DNA of 45,799 nt from Candidatus Zhuqueibacterota bacterium (GTDB lineage Bacteria > Zhuqueibacterota > Zhuqueibacteria > Zhuqueibacterales > Geothermadaptataceae): the NCBI GenBank assembly GCA_030950365.1, contig JAUZRQ010000049.1, forward strand, positions 1-45,799, given 5' to 3'. The translations under genes were made by a program, and so were the position numbers. Of the stretch, positions 35,001-42,868 are shown one piece after another (within the stretch, counting starts at the first letter, position 1; the number at the start of each line of letters is the position of its first letter). A model generated the notes under the pieces. The model was not told the DNA's origin and did not search any database. It worked only from the letters and a program-made list of their open reading frames with translations.

Positions 35001-36104
35001 TCAGGACACGGCGCGGATGAGCTGTTCCGCCACATAATCGACCATGGCGTCGGTCATTTCCGGGAAGATCGGCAGGCTGAGCAACCGCTCCGCCGCCGTT
35101 TCAGAGACCGGAAAATCGCCCTGCCGGTAGCCAAGATAGCGATAGGCCGGCTGCAAATGCAGCGGAATCGGATAATGAATGCCGGTCTGGATACCGGCAT
35201 CGGCCAGTCGCGTTTGCACACGGTCGCGCTCGAGCACCTGTACGACAAATAGATGGTACACGCCTTCGAAACCTTCCGGCTCAGTGACCGGTTGAATAGC
35301 TTCGTGTTCCGCGAAATGTTTCCGATAGCGTGCGGCGATGTCGCGCCGGCGCTGATTCCACCGGGGCAGGTGCTTGAGCTTGATGCTCAGCACCGCAGCC
35401 TGCAGCGTGTCCAGCCGGTGATTGAAGCCCTCCTCCACGTGTTCGTATTTGCTGATGCGGCCGGAGTCGCGAAGAATGCGGACCTTTTCGGCCAGAGCTT
35501 CATCGTTGGTGACCACCGCACCGGCATCGCCGAAGGCGCCCAGATTTTTGCCGGGATAAAAACTAAAACAGGCCATTTGGCCGAATCCGCCCACGACTTT
35601 GCTGCGGTACAGCGCCCCGTGCGCCTGGGCGGCATCTTCAATCACCAGCAAATCATGTTCTCTGGCAATGTGCAGAATGGCTTCCATGTCCGCGGGCTGG
35701 CCATAGAGATGCACTGGCACAATAGCGCGCGTTTTCGGGGTGATCGCCTTTTCGATTTTTTGCACATCGATATTCAGGGTGTGCGGATTCACATCCACGA
35801 AACGCAGGCGTGCGCCGGTGCGCGTGATGGGCGCGGTGGTGCCGATAAACGTGTTCGGCACGGTGATGACCTCATCGCCCGGGCCGATGCCCAGAGCTCG
35901 TAACGCGAGGTAAATGGCGTCGGTGCCGTTAGAGACACCCACGGCAAATTGAGTGCCGCAAAATTCGGCGAAGGCCGCCTCGAATTGGCGCACCGCCTCC
36001 CCGCCGACAAAATCGCAGCGTTTCAAAATGGCGTCAAATGCCGCGTCGATTTCAGTGCGCAAGGCTTCGGTTTGCTGTGGCAAATTTAGAAAAGGTACCT
36101 GCAT
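35001..36104 (-). CDS. DegT/DnrJ/EryC1/StrS-family nucleotide-sugar aminotransferase
   Basis: This is a PLP-dependent sugar aminotransferase making an amino sugar for a surface polysaccharide. ATG 36104 is preferred (AAGGAG six bases upstream) over the longer frame to 36182. The 367 aa match the family. Landmarks are VSNGTDAIYLALRALGIGPG (~58-76), VPNTFIGTTAPI (~82), the PLP-pyridine Asp157 in IEDAAQAHGA, the Schiff-base Lys186 in FYPGKNLGAFGDAG, and GFNHRLDTLQAAVL (~222). It resembles the WbpE/PorR type. In Porphyromonas gingivalis PorR acts in making the A-LPS to which type IX cargo is anchored. The neighbouring glycosyltransferase and C25 protease make that comparison interesting, but the product sugar is not known. 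Confidence 0.92.
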   Translation of the reverse strand: MQVPFLNLPQQTEALRTEIDAAFDAILKRCDFVGGEAVRQFEAAFAEFCGTQFAVGVSNGTDAIYLALRALGIGPGDEVITVPNTFIGTTAPITRTGARLRFVDVNPHTLNIDVQKIEKAITPKTRAIVPVHLYGQPADMEAILHIAREHDLLVIEDAAQAHGALYRSKVVGGFGQMACFSFYPGKNLGAFGDAGAVVTNDEALAEKVRILRDSGRISKYEHVEEGFNHRLDTLQAAVLSIKLKHLPRWNQRRRDIAARYRKHFAEHEAIQPVTEPEGFEGVYHLFVVQVLERDRVQTRLADAGIQTGIHYPIPLHLQPAYRYLGYRQGDFPVSETAAERLLSLPIFPEMTDAMVDYVAEQLIRAVS

Positions 36105-36315
36105 GGTCTTCTCCTTCTCATGGGTCATCCGGGAGGAAAATGCAATGGAAATACAACCGATGGAATTTAACAATCTGGCCATAAATCACAATCGAAAAAT
36201 CGAAGGAAATGGGGGGCACCACATAGGCTCAAAGCACACGAAGAAAAAAATCTGGTATTGTTTTGGAGGACATTTGCAAATGCTTGTTTCCATTCATGTC
36301 CAAATCAGTGCTATC

Positions 36316-36520
36316 GCAACTATTCAGCATGCGCCGTTATTTGTCATTCAGGCTTTCAGCGGCGCCCGAAAGGGAGACGCTGAAATGCCGGAATCTCATA
36401 TCCTTAATTTTTCCCGGGAAAGAGATTGCGGTCTCCGCCATTAGTCGGACACGTCCGCCAGCTGGCGGAATCGGATTGACAATTTAAATATCGAAATTGT
36501 TGATACGGCTGAATAGTTAC
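36316..36520. mobile_element. MITE-like element, copy 2 (about 205 bp)
   Basis: The terminal inverted repeats are GCAACTATTCAGC (36316-36328) and GCTGAATAGTTAC (36508-36520), 12 of 13 matching. ATTTGTCATTCA lies at 36339-36350. A perfect palindrome TCCGCCAGCTGGCGGA at 36454-36469 is also found, with one change, in copy 1. Internal GGAATCTCAT and AGAGATTGC correspond to GCGATCTCAT and AGAGATC of copy 1. Non-coding. Confidence 0.7.
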
Positions 36521-36638
36521 GTGCCATCTGTGTTCAATCAGTGTAATCTGTGGTTCAACAACGCATCGATATTCCTGTTTGAAACGGCAGATTCACGCAG
36601 ATGATAGTCCCTGGCGCCCGGCCAAAGCCTGCCAACAA

Positions 36639-36673
36639 AAAAAGCCGGGCATGGAATTTCAGCCCGGCTTTTT
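36639..36673 (-). terminator. Rho-independent terminator after the sorting-tail protein gene
   Basis: AAAAAGCCGGGC (36639-36650) pairs with GCCCGGCTTTTT (36662-36673), with an 11-nt loop. On the minus strand it lies 35 bases after the stop at 36708 and ends in a run of seven T. It separates this gene from the DegT gene downstream. Confidence 0.85.
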
Positions 36674-36707
36674 GAGAGGAGCATGTAGAATGTTCACTGC
36701 ATGGAGT

Positions 36708-38765
36708 TTAGCGGATGTAAATCATCGTTTTTCTCTGCCGCTGCACGGACGCGGTCAGCACGAACCCGCCCTGATGAATTTCTTCCTTGATTTCCAGCAC
36801 ATAAAAGTACGTTCCGCTTGGCAGCGCTTCGCCGTGATCCCCGGTCGCATCCCAAATATAGCGATGCATGCCTGCACGCAGTCGCTGCCGTACCAGTTGC
36901 CGAACCCGTTGGCCCTGCGCATTAAAGATTTTCAATTCCACCAGCGACGGCTTGGCAAGATAAAACGAAATCTCCGTACGGGGGTTGAAGGGATTCGGAT
37001 AATTCTGGTACAGCACGAACTCACGCGGCTGCCGGCCGATATCCCGGGTCATCAGATTGGTTTCGATCAGCACGACATACATAGTAAGATTGCTCGTGGC
37101 TTCCGGCGCCGCATTGCCGCCAAGCGTAACCTGGCCGGCCGGCACGCGCGCTTCCCACACATCCATATACAGGGCCGGTCCGGAAACGCGAATCCGGTAC
37201 GGCGTGCGTTCAAAGTTGCTGGTCAACCAGGTCGGCCAGGAAGTTGCGCGGGAATCATAACCAACAAACACCCGCCCGGGCTCATTCAAATAAAAAGATA
37301 GAAACGAACTCGAGCGATTGAAACGATCGCCATTGGCCGTTTTGATCCACACCAAATTGCGCAACCGCTCCGGGATGCGCAGAATCTGATAACTTTCATC
37401 CACGTAATAGGTTTCGCTTTCCTCGAGCCGCGCCAGCTGGTACCGGTCCGGCGAAACGCTGTGGACCTGAATCGGCCCTTCATTTTTCAACGGATCATTT
37501 GCCGGTGGCTCTTCGCGGCCGCGCTTAATATAGGTAAACGTACTGTTGGCAGCGATTTGATTCTGAAACGGCGACTGATCTTTGATGCCATTGACCGTCA
37601 ATGTGTACTGCCGGTTAAGTTGATGCGGTGAGGTCACCAGCATCACTTCGCGCTGGTTTTCCTGCAAAGTAGCGGACTGCACCACAATGCCATCGGAAAT
37701 GTGATAGTTTTCCTTTTTTTCTGCGGTCGCCGGCGTCACTTTCTCCGAAAACAATACTCGCACATGCTGCAAATCGTCCATCGTGACATCCACAATACGC
37801 GGAGCCTGGTGATCCTCTTCATGATAGGTATAGGTCCACTGAATCGACCGCGGCATGATGTTGGGCGGTTCGGCCAGATCGGCAATATTGCGCACAGTGA
37901 GCAGATAATCGACGCCGTTCTGGTGCAGGCTGGTGGTCATCACCACCGTCCGGCCGTCCGATTGAAGCTTCACCTGGCCAATGGAAATGCCGCCGCTAAT
38001 GGCGTAATTGGCGCGATTCTCCGCACTAATGGGCAGCACTTGTTCATTAAATACGACCTCAACCCGGTTATTAGACGGAACATTGACATTCAGTACAAAT
38101 GGCGCTGTGGTATCTGCCGTCGGATTGGCGTAATCGTTGCTGTTATACACGTATACCCATTGCGTGCCATCGGCGATGGTGTTGGGCGGCTCGGCCATGT
38201 CCTGAATGTTGGACAGGTGTAAAATATAGGTTTTGCCGCTCTGATGGTCGTCGGTGGTGAGGGTTACGGATACGCTGTCACTATTCAGGCGAGCCTGACG
38301 CACGCGAACGCCGTTGCGGATCTCGTAATTGGCCACCGATTCAGCCGTTGACGGCCGCACGGGCTCCGAAAACACTACAAGCAGCGAGTTTTTGGCCAAC
38401 GGTTTGACGTTGACCAGCCTGGGTGGCTGAGTGTCTTCGGCTGTTAGCGTGGCTGAGACTTCTTTTGACGGCGAGGATTCATTGCGAGCCGTATCGTAGG
38501 CCGTCACCACGAAATAATAGGTTTTCCCGGGCTGCAGACTGCCAATCCGGTACTGGGTCACGTTCCCCACATCAATGACCTGATCATACTGGCCACTGTG
38601 GGTGCCGTAATAAATTTTATAGCCGGCTAAATCAGCTTCCGTGTTAGGATCCCACGAAATTTTCACACTTTTTCCTGCCATAAGCGCTGGCGGGATCATC
38701 AACCACAACAGCAATGACGATAAAAGCCAGGTTGTCCGTCCAAAGGTGCATCGTCGAAAAAACAT
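36708..38765 (-). CDS. Secreted FN3/Ig-like protein with type IX C-terminal sorting domain
   Basis: This is a 685-aa exported structural or adhesive protein. The ATG at 38765 has AGGAGG ten bases upstream. A signal peptide (cleavage near ALMAGK) is followed by a fibronectin type III domain (~31-110, VKISWDPNTEADLAGYKIYYG), then three SbsA-type Ig repeats (~112-215, 220-318, 320-412). Each repeat has the pattern '(V)VFSEPV-P-TAE--ANY-I--G' and ends in '(L)TV-NI-D(L/M)AEPPN'. A beta-rich segment to ~585 leads to a FlgD-like sorting domain (NYPNPFNPRTEISFYLAKPS to GTYFYVLEI). It is therefore a predicted type IX secretion cargo. A near-consensus sigma-54 promoter lies upstream at 38888-38903, and a sigma-54 activator gene lies directly behind it. 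Confidence 0.9.
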   Translation of the reverse strand: MFFRRCTFGRTTWLLSSLLLWLMIPPALMAGKSVKISWDPNTEADLAGYKIYYGTHSGQYDQVIDVGNVTQYRIGSLQPGKTYYFVVTAYDTARNESSPSKEVSATLTAEDTQPPRLVNVKPLAKNSLLVVFSEPVRPSTAESVANYEIRNGVRVRQARLNSDSVSVTLTTDDHQSGKTYILHLSNIQDMAEPPNTIADGTQWVYVYNSNDYANPTADTTAPFVLNVNVPSNNRVEVVFNEQVLPISAENRANYAISGGISIGQVKLQSDGRTVVMTTSLHQNGVDYLLTVRNIADLAEPPNIMPRSIQWTYTYHEEDHQAPRIVDVTMDDLQHVRVLFSEKVTPATAEKKENYHISDGIVVQSATLQENQREVMLVTSPHQLNRQYTLTVNGIKDQSPFQNQIAANSTFTYIKRGREEPPANDPLKNEGPIQVHSVSPDRYQLARLEESETYYVDESYQILRIPERLRNLVWIKTANGDRFNRSSSFLSFYLNEPGRVFVGYDSRATSWPTWLTSNFERTPYRIRVSGPALYMDVWEARVPAGQVTLGGNAAPEATSNLTMYVVLIETNLMTRDIGRQPREFVLYQNYPNPFNPRTEISFYLAKPSLVELKIFNAQGQRVRQLVRQRLRAGMHRYIWDATGDHGEALPSGTYFYVLEIKEEIHQGGFVLTASVQRQRKTMIYIR

Positions 38766-38887
38766 CCCTGTTTATCCTCCTCAAGAAACCGCGATCAAAT
38801 GGTCCCCGCACTCATATCCCGACCTCGTTTTGGTTTTTTGACCATCCTGTCCATTGCTTCTCCTACATTATTTTAGGTATTATTTCA

Positions 38888-38903
38888 AGCAAGAGCCATG
38901 CCA
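38888..38903 (-). promoter_or_regulatory. Sigma-54 (-24/-12) promoter
   Basis: Read on the minus strand: TGGCAT-N5-TTGCT, against the known consensus TGGCAC-N5-TTGCA. The GG-N10-GC spacing is exact. The predicted transcript start is near 38877, about 110 bases before the ATG at 38765. The next gene upstream encodes a sigma-54 activator, which supports function. Confidence 0.7.
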
Positions 38904-39094
38904 CAATCTAATCTTCGGCGATGGGTTGTTTTTACTGTAATTAGATTCACCTATTTTGTGAAAGTGCTGTAAGATTTTTGGCGGGAATGAAATTGCGTAA
39001 GACCAGATTACATCAATGTAATTGCGCTACAGCCAAGGGAGAGCGTGCTAAGGGGAACTATAAGGCGAAACTACGAAAATGGATAGAATGAAAA

Positions 39095-39119
39095 GCGGCC
39101 CGGCATCCTACCAGGCCGC
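39095..39119 (-). terminator. Probable terminator after the sigma-54 activator gene
   Basis: GCGGCC (39095-39100) pairs with GGCCGC (39114-39119), with further partial pairing inside. On the minus strand it is followed by TTTTC and lies about 34 bases after the stop at 39153. Confidence 0.55.
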
Positions 39120-39152
39120 GATTGTACAGCATCAATTCATTTTTGAATTGGA

Positions 39153-40253
39153 TTAGCGCATCAGATTGGTGTTCTTTTTCCAGGATGGATGGGTGATGTT
39201 GTGGTACTGAATCTTGTAATTGAGCGCCCGCGGGGAAATGCCGAGCAGCTCCGCCGCATCTTTCTGCACCCAATTACGCATTTCCAGTGCTTTGATAATG
39301 GCCTCTTTCTCAATCAGGTTCAGGTTTAGCGTATTCACGGTTAAAAGGCCCTCGTCGGAATGGCGGCGGCGTTCCTTACCGCCGGCGGCGAAATAATCCT
39401 TGCCAGGCATGGACAGCTCTTTCGGCGTGATGGCGTGATCCTCTTCCACCACCAGCACCGCGCGCTCGATCAGGTTCTTCAATTCGCGGATATTGCCCGG
39501 CCATGTGTGGTTCCGCAACAACTCCATAGTTTCGGCGGTAAAGCCCTTGGTACGCTTGCGCAATTCGCGGGAAAACTTCAGCCGGAAAAATTCCGCAATC
39601 AGCGGGATGTCTTCCTTGCGCTGCCGCAGCGGCGGAATGTGAATCGATACCACATTGAGACGGTAGTAAAGGTCAGCGCGGAACCGTCCCGCTTCGATTT
39701 CCGTCCACAGGTCTTTGTTGGTCGCGGCGATGATGCGTACATCGACCTTGATGGTTTTGTTGCCGCCGAGACGGTTGAACGTCTGGTCCTGCAGCACACG
39801 CAGAATTTTCGCCTGCGTGGACAGGTGCATGTCGCCGATTTCGTCGAGAAAGAGCGTGCCGCCGTCGGCCTGCTCGAATTTGCCAATGCGGGTCTGATAC
39901 GCGCCGGTAAAGGCGCCGCGTTCGTGCCCGAACAGCTCGCTCTCCAGCAAGTTTTCCGGCAACGCCGCGCAGTTCACCTTCACAAACGGCTTATCCGCAC
40001 GATTGCTAATAAACTGAATCAATCCGGCAATCAATTCTTTGCCGGTACCGGTTTCCCCCTGAATCAAAATGGTGGCATTGCTTTTGGCAACTTTTTTAAT
40101 TAAAGAGAAAATTTCTTTTATTTCCGGTGATCGGCTGACCAGCGGATAGTGATAGTCGAATCCGAAATTCTTTCCCCAGGTCGATTCGATGTCCTTCGGC
40201 AACTGACCGAAGTCCAGCTCCTTGAAATCAACAGTAGCTGTGCTGTTTGCCAT
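39153..40253 (-). CDS. Sigma-54-dependent transcriptional activator (AAA+ and Fis HTH, no receiver)
   Basis: This is an NtrC-family enhancer-binding protein that uses ATP to open sigma-54 promoters. The 366 aa consist of a short N-terminus (~35 aa, no receiver, GAF or PAS domain), the AAA+ domain, and a Fis-type helix-turn-helix. Walker A is GETGTGKE (66-73), the sigma-54-contact loop GAFTGA (113-118) is intact, and Walker B is GGTLFLDE (131-138). An RLNVVSIHIPPLRQRKEDIP sensor region and WPGNIRELKN follow. The HTH lies at ~325-350 (QKDAAELLGISPRALNYKI). The lack of a sensory domain suggests control by expression level or a partner. It lies directly upstream of, and in line with, the sorting-tail gene bearing a sigma-54 promoter. 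No strong ribosome site precedes the ATG. Confidence 0.93.
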   Translation of the reverse strand: MANSTATVDFKELDFGQLPKDIESTWGKNFGFDYHYPLVSRSPEIKEIFSLIKKVAKSNATILIQGETGTGKELIAGLIQFISNRADKPFVKVNCAALPENLLESELFGHERGAFTGAYQTRIGKFEQADGGTLFLDEIGDMHLSTQAKILRVLQDQTFNRLGGNKTIKVDVRIIAATNKDLWTEIEAGRFRADLYYRLNVVSIHIPPLRQRKEDIPLIAEFFRLKFSRELRKRTKGFTAETMELLRNHTWPGNIRELKNLIERAVLVVEEDHAITPKELSMPGKDYFAAGGKERRRHSDEGLLTVNTLNLNLIEKEAIIKALEMRNWVQKDAAELLGISPRALNYKIQYHNITHPSWKKNTNLMR

Positions 40254-40605
40254 AAGGTGTAATTTCTCCCGCTACTTTGGTTTCTCACTGTTTCATTTTA
40301 TTACATCGTCATAAATCGCCCCTACTTGAATTGCATTACAACAATTTCGTAATTCAAACCCGTGAATTGTCGGCAAAATATAATCAGAAAACCTGTGATA
40401 AAATACTTGAAAATTGTCATTTTTTTGTAATATTTCGCCACATCCAATTGAATTTTAAAAGCCTTATCAATATTTCAAGTCAGGGGCCGTTTCCGAAAAA
40501 TGCTTTTCGGTTACCTTACCAATTCGAAATTAATTGTACGGGCAAAGCCCCGCGTTTGCGCTTTTTAAATTTTTGTAAATTACAATTTTGAAGCGGCGGG
40601 GACGA
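40254..40605. other. AT-rich intergenic region
   Basis: These 352 bases are noticeably AT-rich, as expected for a promoter region of the sigma-54 activator gene (minus strand). A weak CGGGC/GCCCG hairpin near 40540-40555 could end the EcfA-type gene transcript. No gene is seen. Confidence 0.4.
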
Positions 40606-41469
40606 TTACAAATTTGGGATTCGCTCAAGGAATTGCAGGAAGGTTTCTGGATGAAACAGATTGGCAGGCAGGGTAAGCCCCATTTCATGCAGGCGACGCC
40701 GCAACCGGATGACCCGCGGAAGCCGAATGGGCCAATCGGCATCGGTGCGGGATTCGAGCTCGCCCGGCGTAAAGTCGGCAATCCAGCGCCCCTGATCCAT
40801 GACGTAAATGCGCTGCACGACCTGCACCAGAAAATCCAGATCGTGGCTGGCGATGACCAGGCCGCGGCCTTGCTGATGATAGTCGCGCAGAAACTCGATG
40901 AAATTGCGCCGCGTCGCGGGATCCAGCCCCGCGGTGGGTTCATCCAGCACCAGCCATTGCGGTTGCATGGCCAGCACGCCAGCAATGGCCACGCGCCGTT
41001 TTTCGCCCTGACTCAATTGCTCGATGGCGCGGCGCATGAACTCATCAGGCGGCAAGCCCACAATCGCCAGTGCCGTTTGCACCCGCTGCCGCACTTCAGC
41101 CTCAGACAGCCCCTGATTGCGCGGCCCGAAGGCCACATCATCGGCCACGGTGGCCTCGAACAACTGATTCTCCGGAAACTGAAACGCAATCCCGAGATGG
41201 CGGCGCAATTGCTCGTAGGCCTGCCGGTCCCGATGCACGTCCCGGCCATCCAGTAGCACGGAGCCGCTATCTGGCTTTTCCAACCCGGCCAGGATCTGCA
41301 GGAATGTGCTTTTGCCGGCGCCACTCGGCCCAATTACCCCAACGGTATCGGTGAAATTTAGAGAGAAAGACATATCCATTAAAACAGGCTGGGATGTGGC
41401 CTCTCCCGGCGTATCATAGCTAAAACTCACCTTCTGAAGTTCCAGCTTCATGCGGTCGGTCCCGATCAT
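40606..41469 (-). CDS. EcfA-type ABC transporter ATPase
   Basis: This is an ATP-binding subunit of the energy-coupling-factor type (vitamin, cobalt or nickel uptake). It has 287 aa. Visible are Walker A GPSGAGKST (47-55), the Q-loop with FQFPENQLF (96-104), which is characteristic of EcfA rather than other ABC ATPases, AVADD-like TVADDVAFGPRN (107-118), the signature LSQGEKRR (152-159), Walker B LVLDEP (173-178) and switch His209. Its ATG shares one base with the stop of the dGTPase-like gene (TGATG), so the two are translationally coupled. The expected membrane partners (EcfT, substrate-binding S protein, second EcfA) are not adjacent. A start six codons later is possible. The partner and substrate are unknown. 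Confidence 0.9.
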   Translation of the reverse strand: MIGTDRMKLELQKVSFSYDTPGEATSQPVLMDMSFSLNFTDTVGVIGPSGAGKSTFLQILAGLEKPDSGSVLLDGRDVHRDRQAYEQLRRHLGIAFQFPENQLFEATVADDVAFGPRNQGLSEAEVRQRVQTALAIVGLPPDEFMRRAIEQLSQGEKRRVAIAGVLAMQPQWLVLDEPTAGLDPATRRNFIEFLRDYHQQGRGLVIASHDLDFLVQVVQRIYVMDQGRWIADFTPGELESRTDADWPIRLPRVIRLRRRLHEMGLTLPANLFHPETFLQFLERIPNL

Positions 41470-42761
41470 CAGCGCATCCAGTCTAGTTGCAACGCATCGA
41501 TATCGAAATTTGGCTTGAGGTAGCCCTCATCCTGCAACCGCTTCAGTTCAGAGACGGCGAACGGGTCGGTCATGCCGGCGATGTGATCGCAAATGATGCG
41601 GGCGCGCAAACCGTCATCTTCAGCCCGGGCGATCCCCTGCTGCACCACATCCGGCAATAGCTCCGGATTGTCATTGTATGCCTGGTACAAATACAAAATC
41701 ACCTCGCGAGCCGGATCATCAAATTTGCGAACTTCTTCGCGCCAGATAATGCGTTCGTAAATGAATTTGTTGAGCTGTTTTTGCAGCGGATCGACCCCCT
41801 CGCCGAAATGCAGTATCTCGCGATCGAACTGCTCAAAGCGTTTTTCTTCTTCGTAAAAACGCGCGATCTCGTCAATGGCCACGTCGATGACATCGCTGAC
41901 CAGGAAGTTGATCAGCCCATGAATTAACCGATTCCGGTACAGATAATCGCTTTTCTGCAAAAGTGGTTTTAACTTGAGCTCCTCTTCTATTTTAAGCACT
42001 AGCTCCAGTTTGCGCACTTCATCCGTTTCCACCAGGCCGGCGCGCATGCCGTCTTCCAGATCATGGGTACGCTGGGCGATTTCATCGGCGATGGCCACCA
42101 CCTGGCCCTCGAGGGTGAGCGCCACATCATGCTCGAAGTTCAAATTGGCCGTGTGCAAATTGGGATAGTGGATGCGGTTGCGTTTGAGGCGGGTATGTTT
42201 CAAAATGCCTTCGCGCACAGGGGCGGTGAGATTGAGACCGGCGAATTCGTAGCGGAATTCCAGCTCATCCACCACCCGCAGGGATTGATAATTGTGTTTG
42301 AAGCCACCGGCATCGCCGTGCGGAAAGCCGGGCCGGTCGCTGAATTTGCCGCGCAGGATGAGGTCCAGAATGGCCTCGCCCAGGTGCCCAAACGGCGTAT
42401 GGCCGAGATCGTGCCCGAGCGCGATGGCTTCGGTGAGGTCCTCGTTGAGGCCCAGCGCCCGTGCGATGGTCCGGCTCAACTGCGACACTTCCATGGTGTG
42501 CGTGAGCCGGGTGCGGTAGTGATCGCCCACGTTGGTGAGAAACACCTGCCGTTTGTGTTTTAGCCGGCGAAAGGCGCGGGAATGGATGATGCGGTCGCGG
42601 TCGCGGGAAAACGATTTGCGGTATGGATGCGGGGCTTCGGGATGTATTCGCGTGCGGTCGGCACCCTGGCTTTTGCAGGCGTACGGCGCCAGCGCAAGCG
42701 CTTCGATGCGATGCTGGCGATCCAGCAGGAAAAGAGAAAATTGGCTTTTTTTCATGGGCAT
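41469..42761 (-). CDS. dGTPase-like HD-domain triphosphohydrolase
   Basis: This is an HD-superfamily hydrolase of the deoxyguanosinetriphosphate triphosphohydrolase-like group, converting dNTPs to deoxynucleosides and triphosphate. From ATG 42761 it has 430 aa. The frame also allows TTG 42767 or ATG 42755, and none has a convincing ribosome site. Conserved parts are YRKSFSRDRDRIIHSRAFRRLKHKRQVF (~48-74, with family RDRDRIIHS), metal His88 in RLTHTMEVS, His117-Asp118 in GHDLGHTPFGH, and the distal Asp in VVAIADEIAQRTHDLEDG. The C-terminal ~180 residues are helical, as in the short bacterial class. It is co-transcribed with the EcfA-type gene. The start is preceded within 15 bases by a MITE-family remnant. 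Confidence 0.9.
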   Translation of the reverse strand: MPMKKSQFSLFLLDRQHRIEALALAPYACKSQGADRTRIHPEAPHPYRKSFSRDRDRIIHSRAFRRLKHKRQVFLTNVGDHYRTRLTHTMEVSQLSRTIARALGLNEDLTEAIALGHDLGHTPFGHLGEAILDLILRGKFSDRPGFPHGDAGGFKHNYQSLRVVDELEFRYEFAGLNLTAPVREGILKHTRLKRNRIHYPNLHTANLNFEHDVALTLEGQVVAIADEIAQRTHDLEDGMRAGLVETDEVRKLELVLKIEEELKLKPLLQKSDYLYRNRLIHGLINFLVSDVIDVAIDEIARFYEEEKRFEQFDREILHFGEGVDPLQKQLNKFIYERIIWREEVRKFDDPAREVILYLYQAYNDNPELLPDVVQQGIARAEDDGLRARIICDHIAGMTDPFAVSELKRLQDEGYLKPNFDIDALQLDWMR

Positions 42762-42775
42762 GATCAAATGGCTTT

Positions 42776-42839
42776 GCCACTACTCAGCCATACCTGCGAT
42801 CTTGTGAATGACAAATCGCTGCACTGGCTGAATAGTCAC
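42776..42839. repeat. Short remnant of the MITE-like family
   Basis: On the minus strand GTGACTATTCAGCC (42826-42839) matches the family end, followed by ATTTGTCATTCA (42805-42816), identical to copy 2. The other end, GCCACTACTCAGCC (42776-42789), is a degenerate inverted partner. At 64 bp it is probably an internally deleted copy. It separates the AMMECR1 and dGTPase genes. Confidence 0.5.
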
Positions 42840-42868
42840 ATGGCTTTTCCACCCGCGCTGTTGTGGGA

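Larger units (their letters stand above)
36105..36707. other. Intergenic region with MITE-like element and terminator
   Basis: There is no gene in these 603 bases. They hold the second MITE-like copy (36316-36520), a degenerate ATCTGTG-type repeat at 36524-36558, and the terminator at 36639-36673. The DegT gene promoter must lie in or upstream of this region. Confidence 0.6.
38766..39152. other. Intergenic region with sigma-54 promoter and terminator
   Basis: These 387 bases hold the promoter of the sorting-tail gene (38888-38903, minus) and the terminator of the activator gene (39095-39119). No gene. A GG-N10-GC match on the plus strand near 38982 has a poor -24 half and no gene behind it. 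Confidence 0.6.

Noticed and set aside
38980-38995. Plus-strand GG-N10-GC match resembling a sigma-54 promoter
   Set aside because: The -24 half is poor (CGGGAA) and no plus-strand gene follows within several kilobases.
40540-40555. Weak CGGGC/GCCCG hairpin as terminator of the EcfA-type gene
   Set aside because: Only a 5-bp stem with no following T-tract, so not listed as a terminator.
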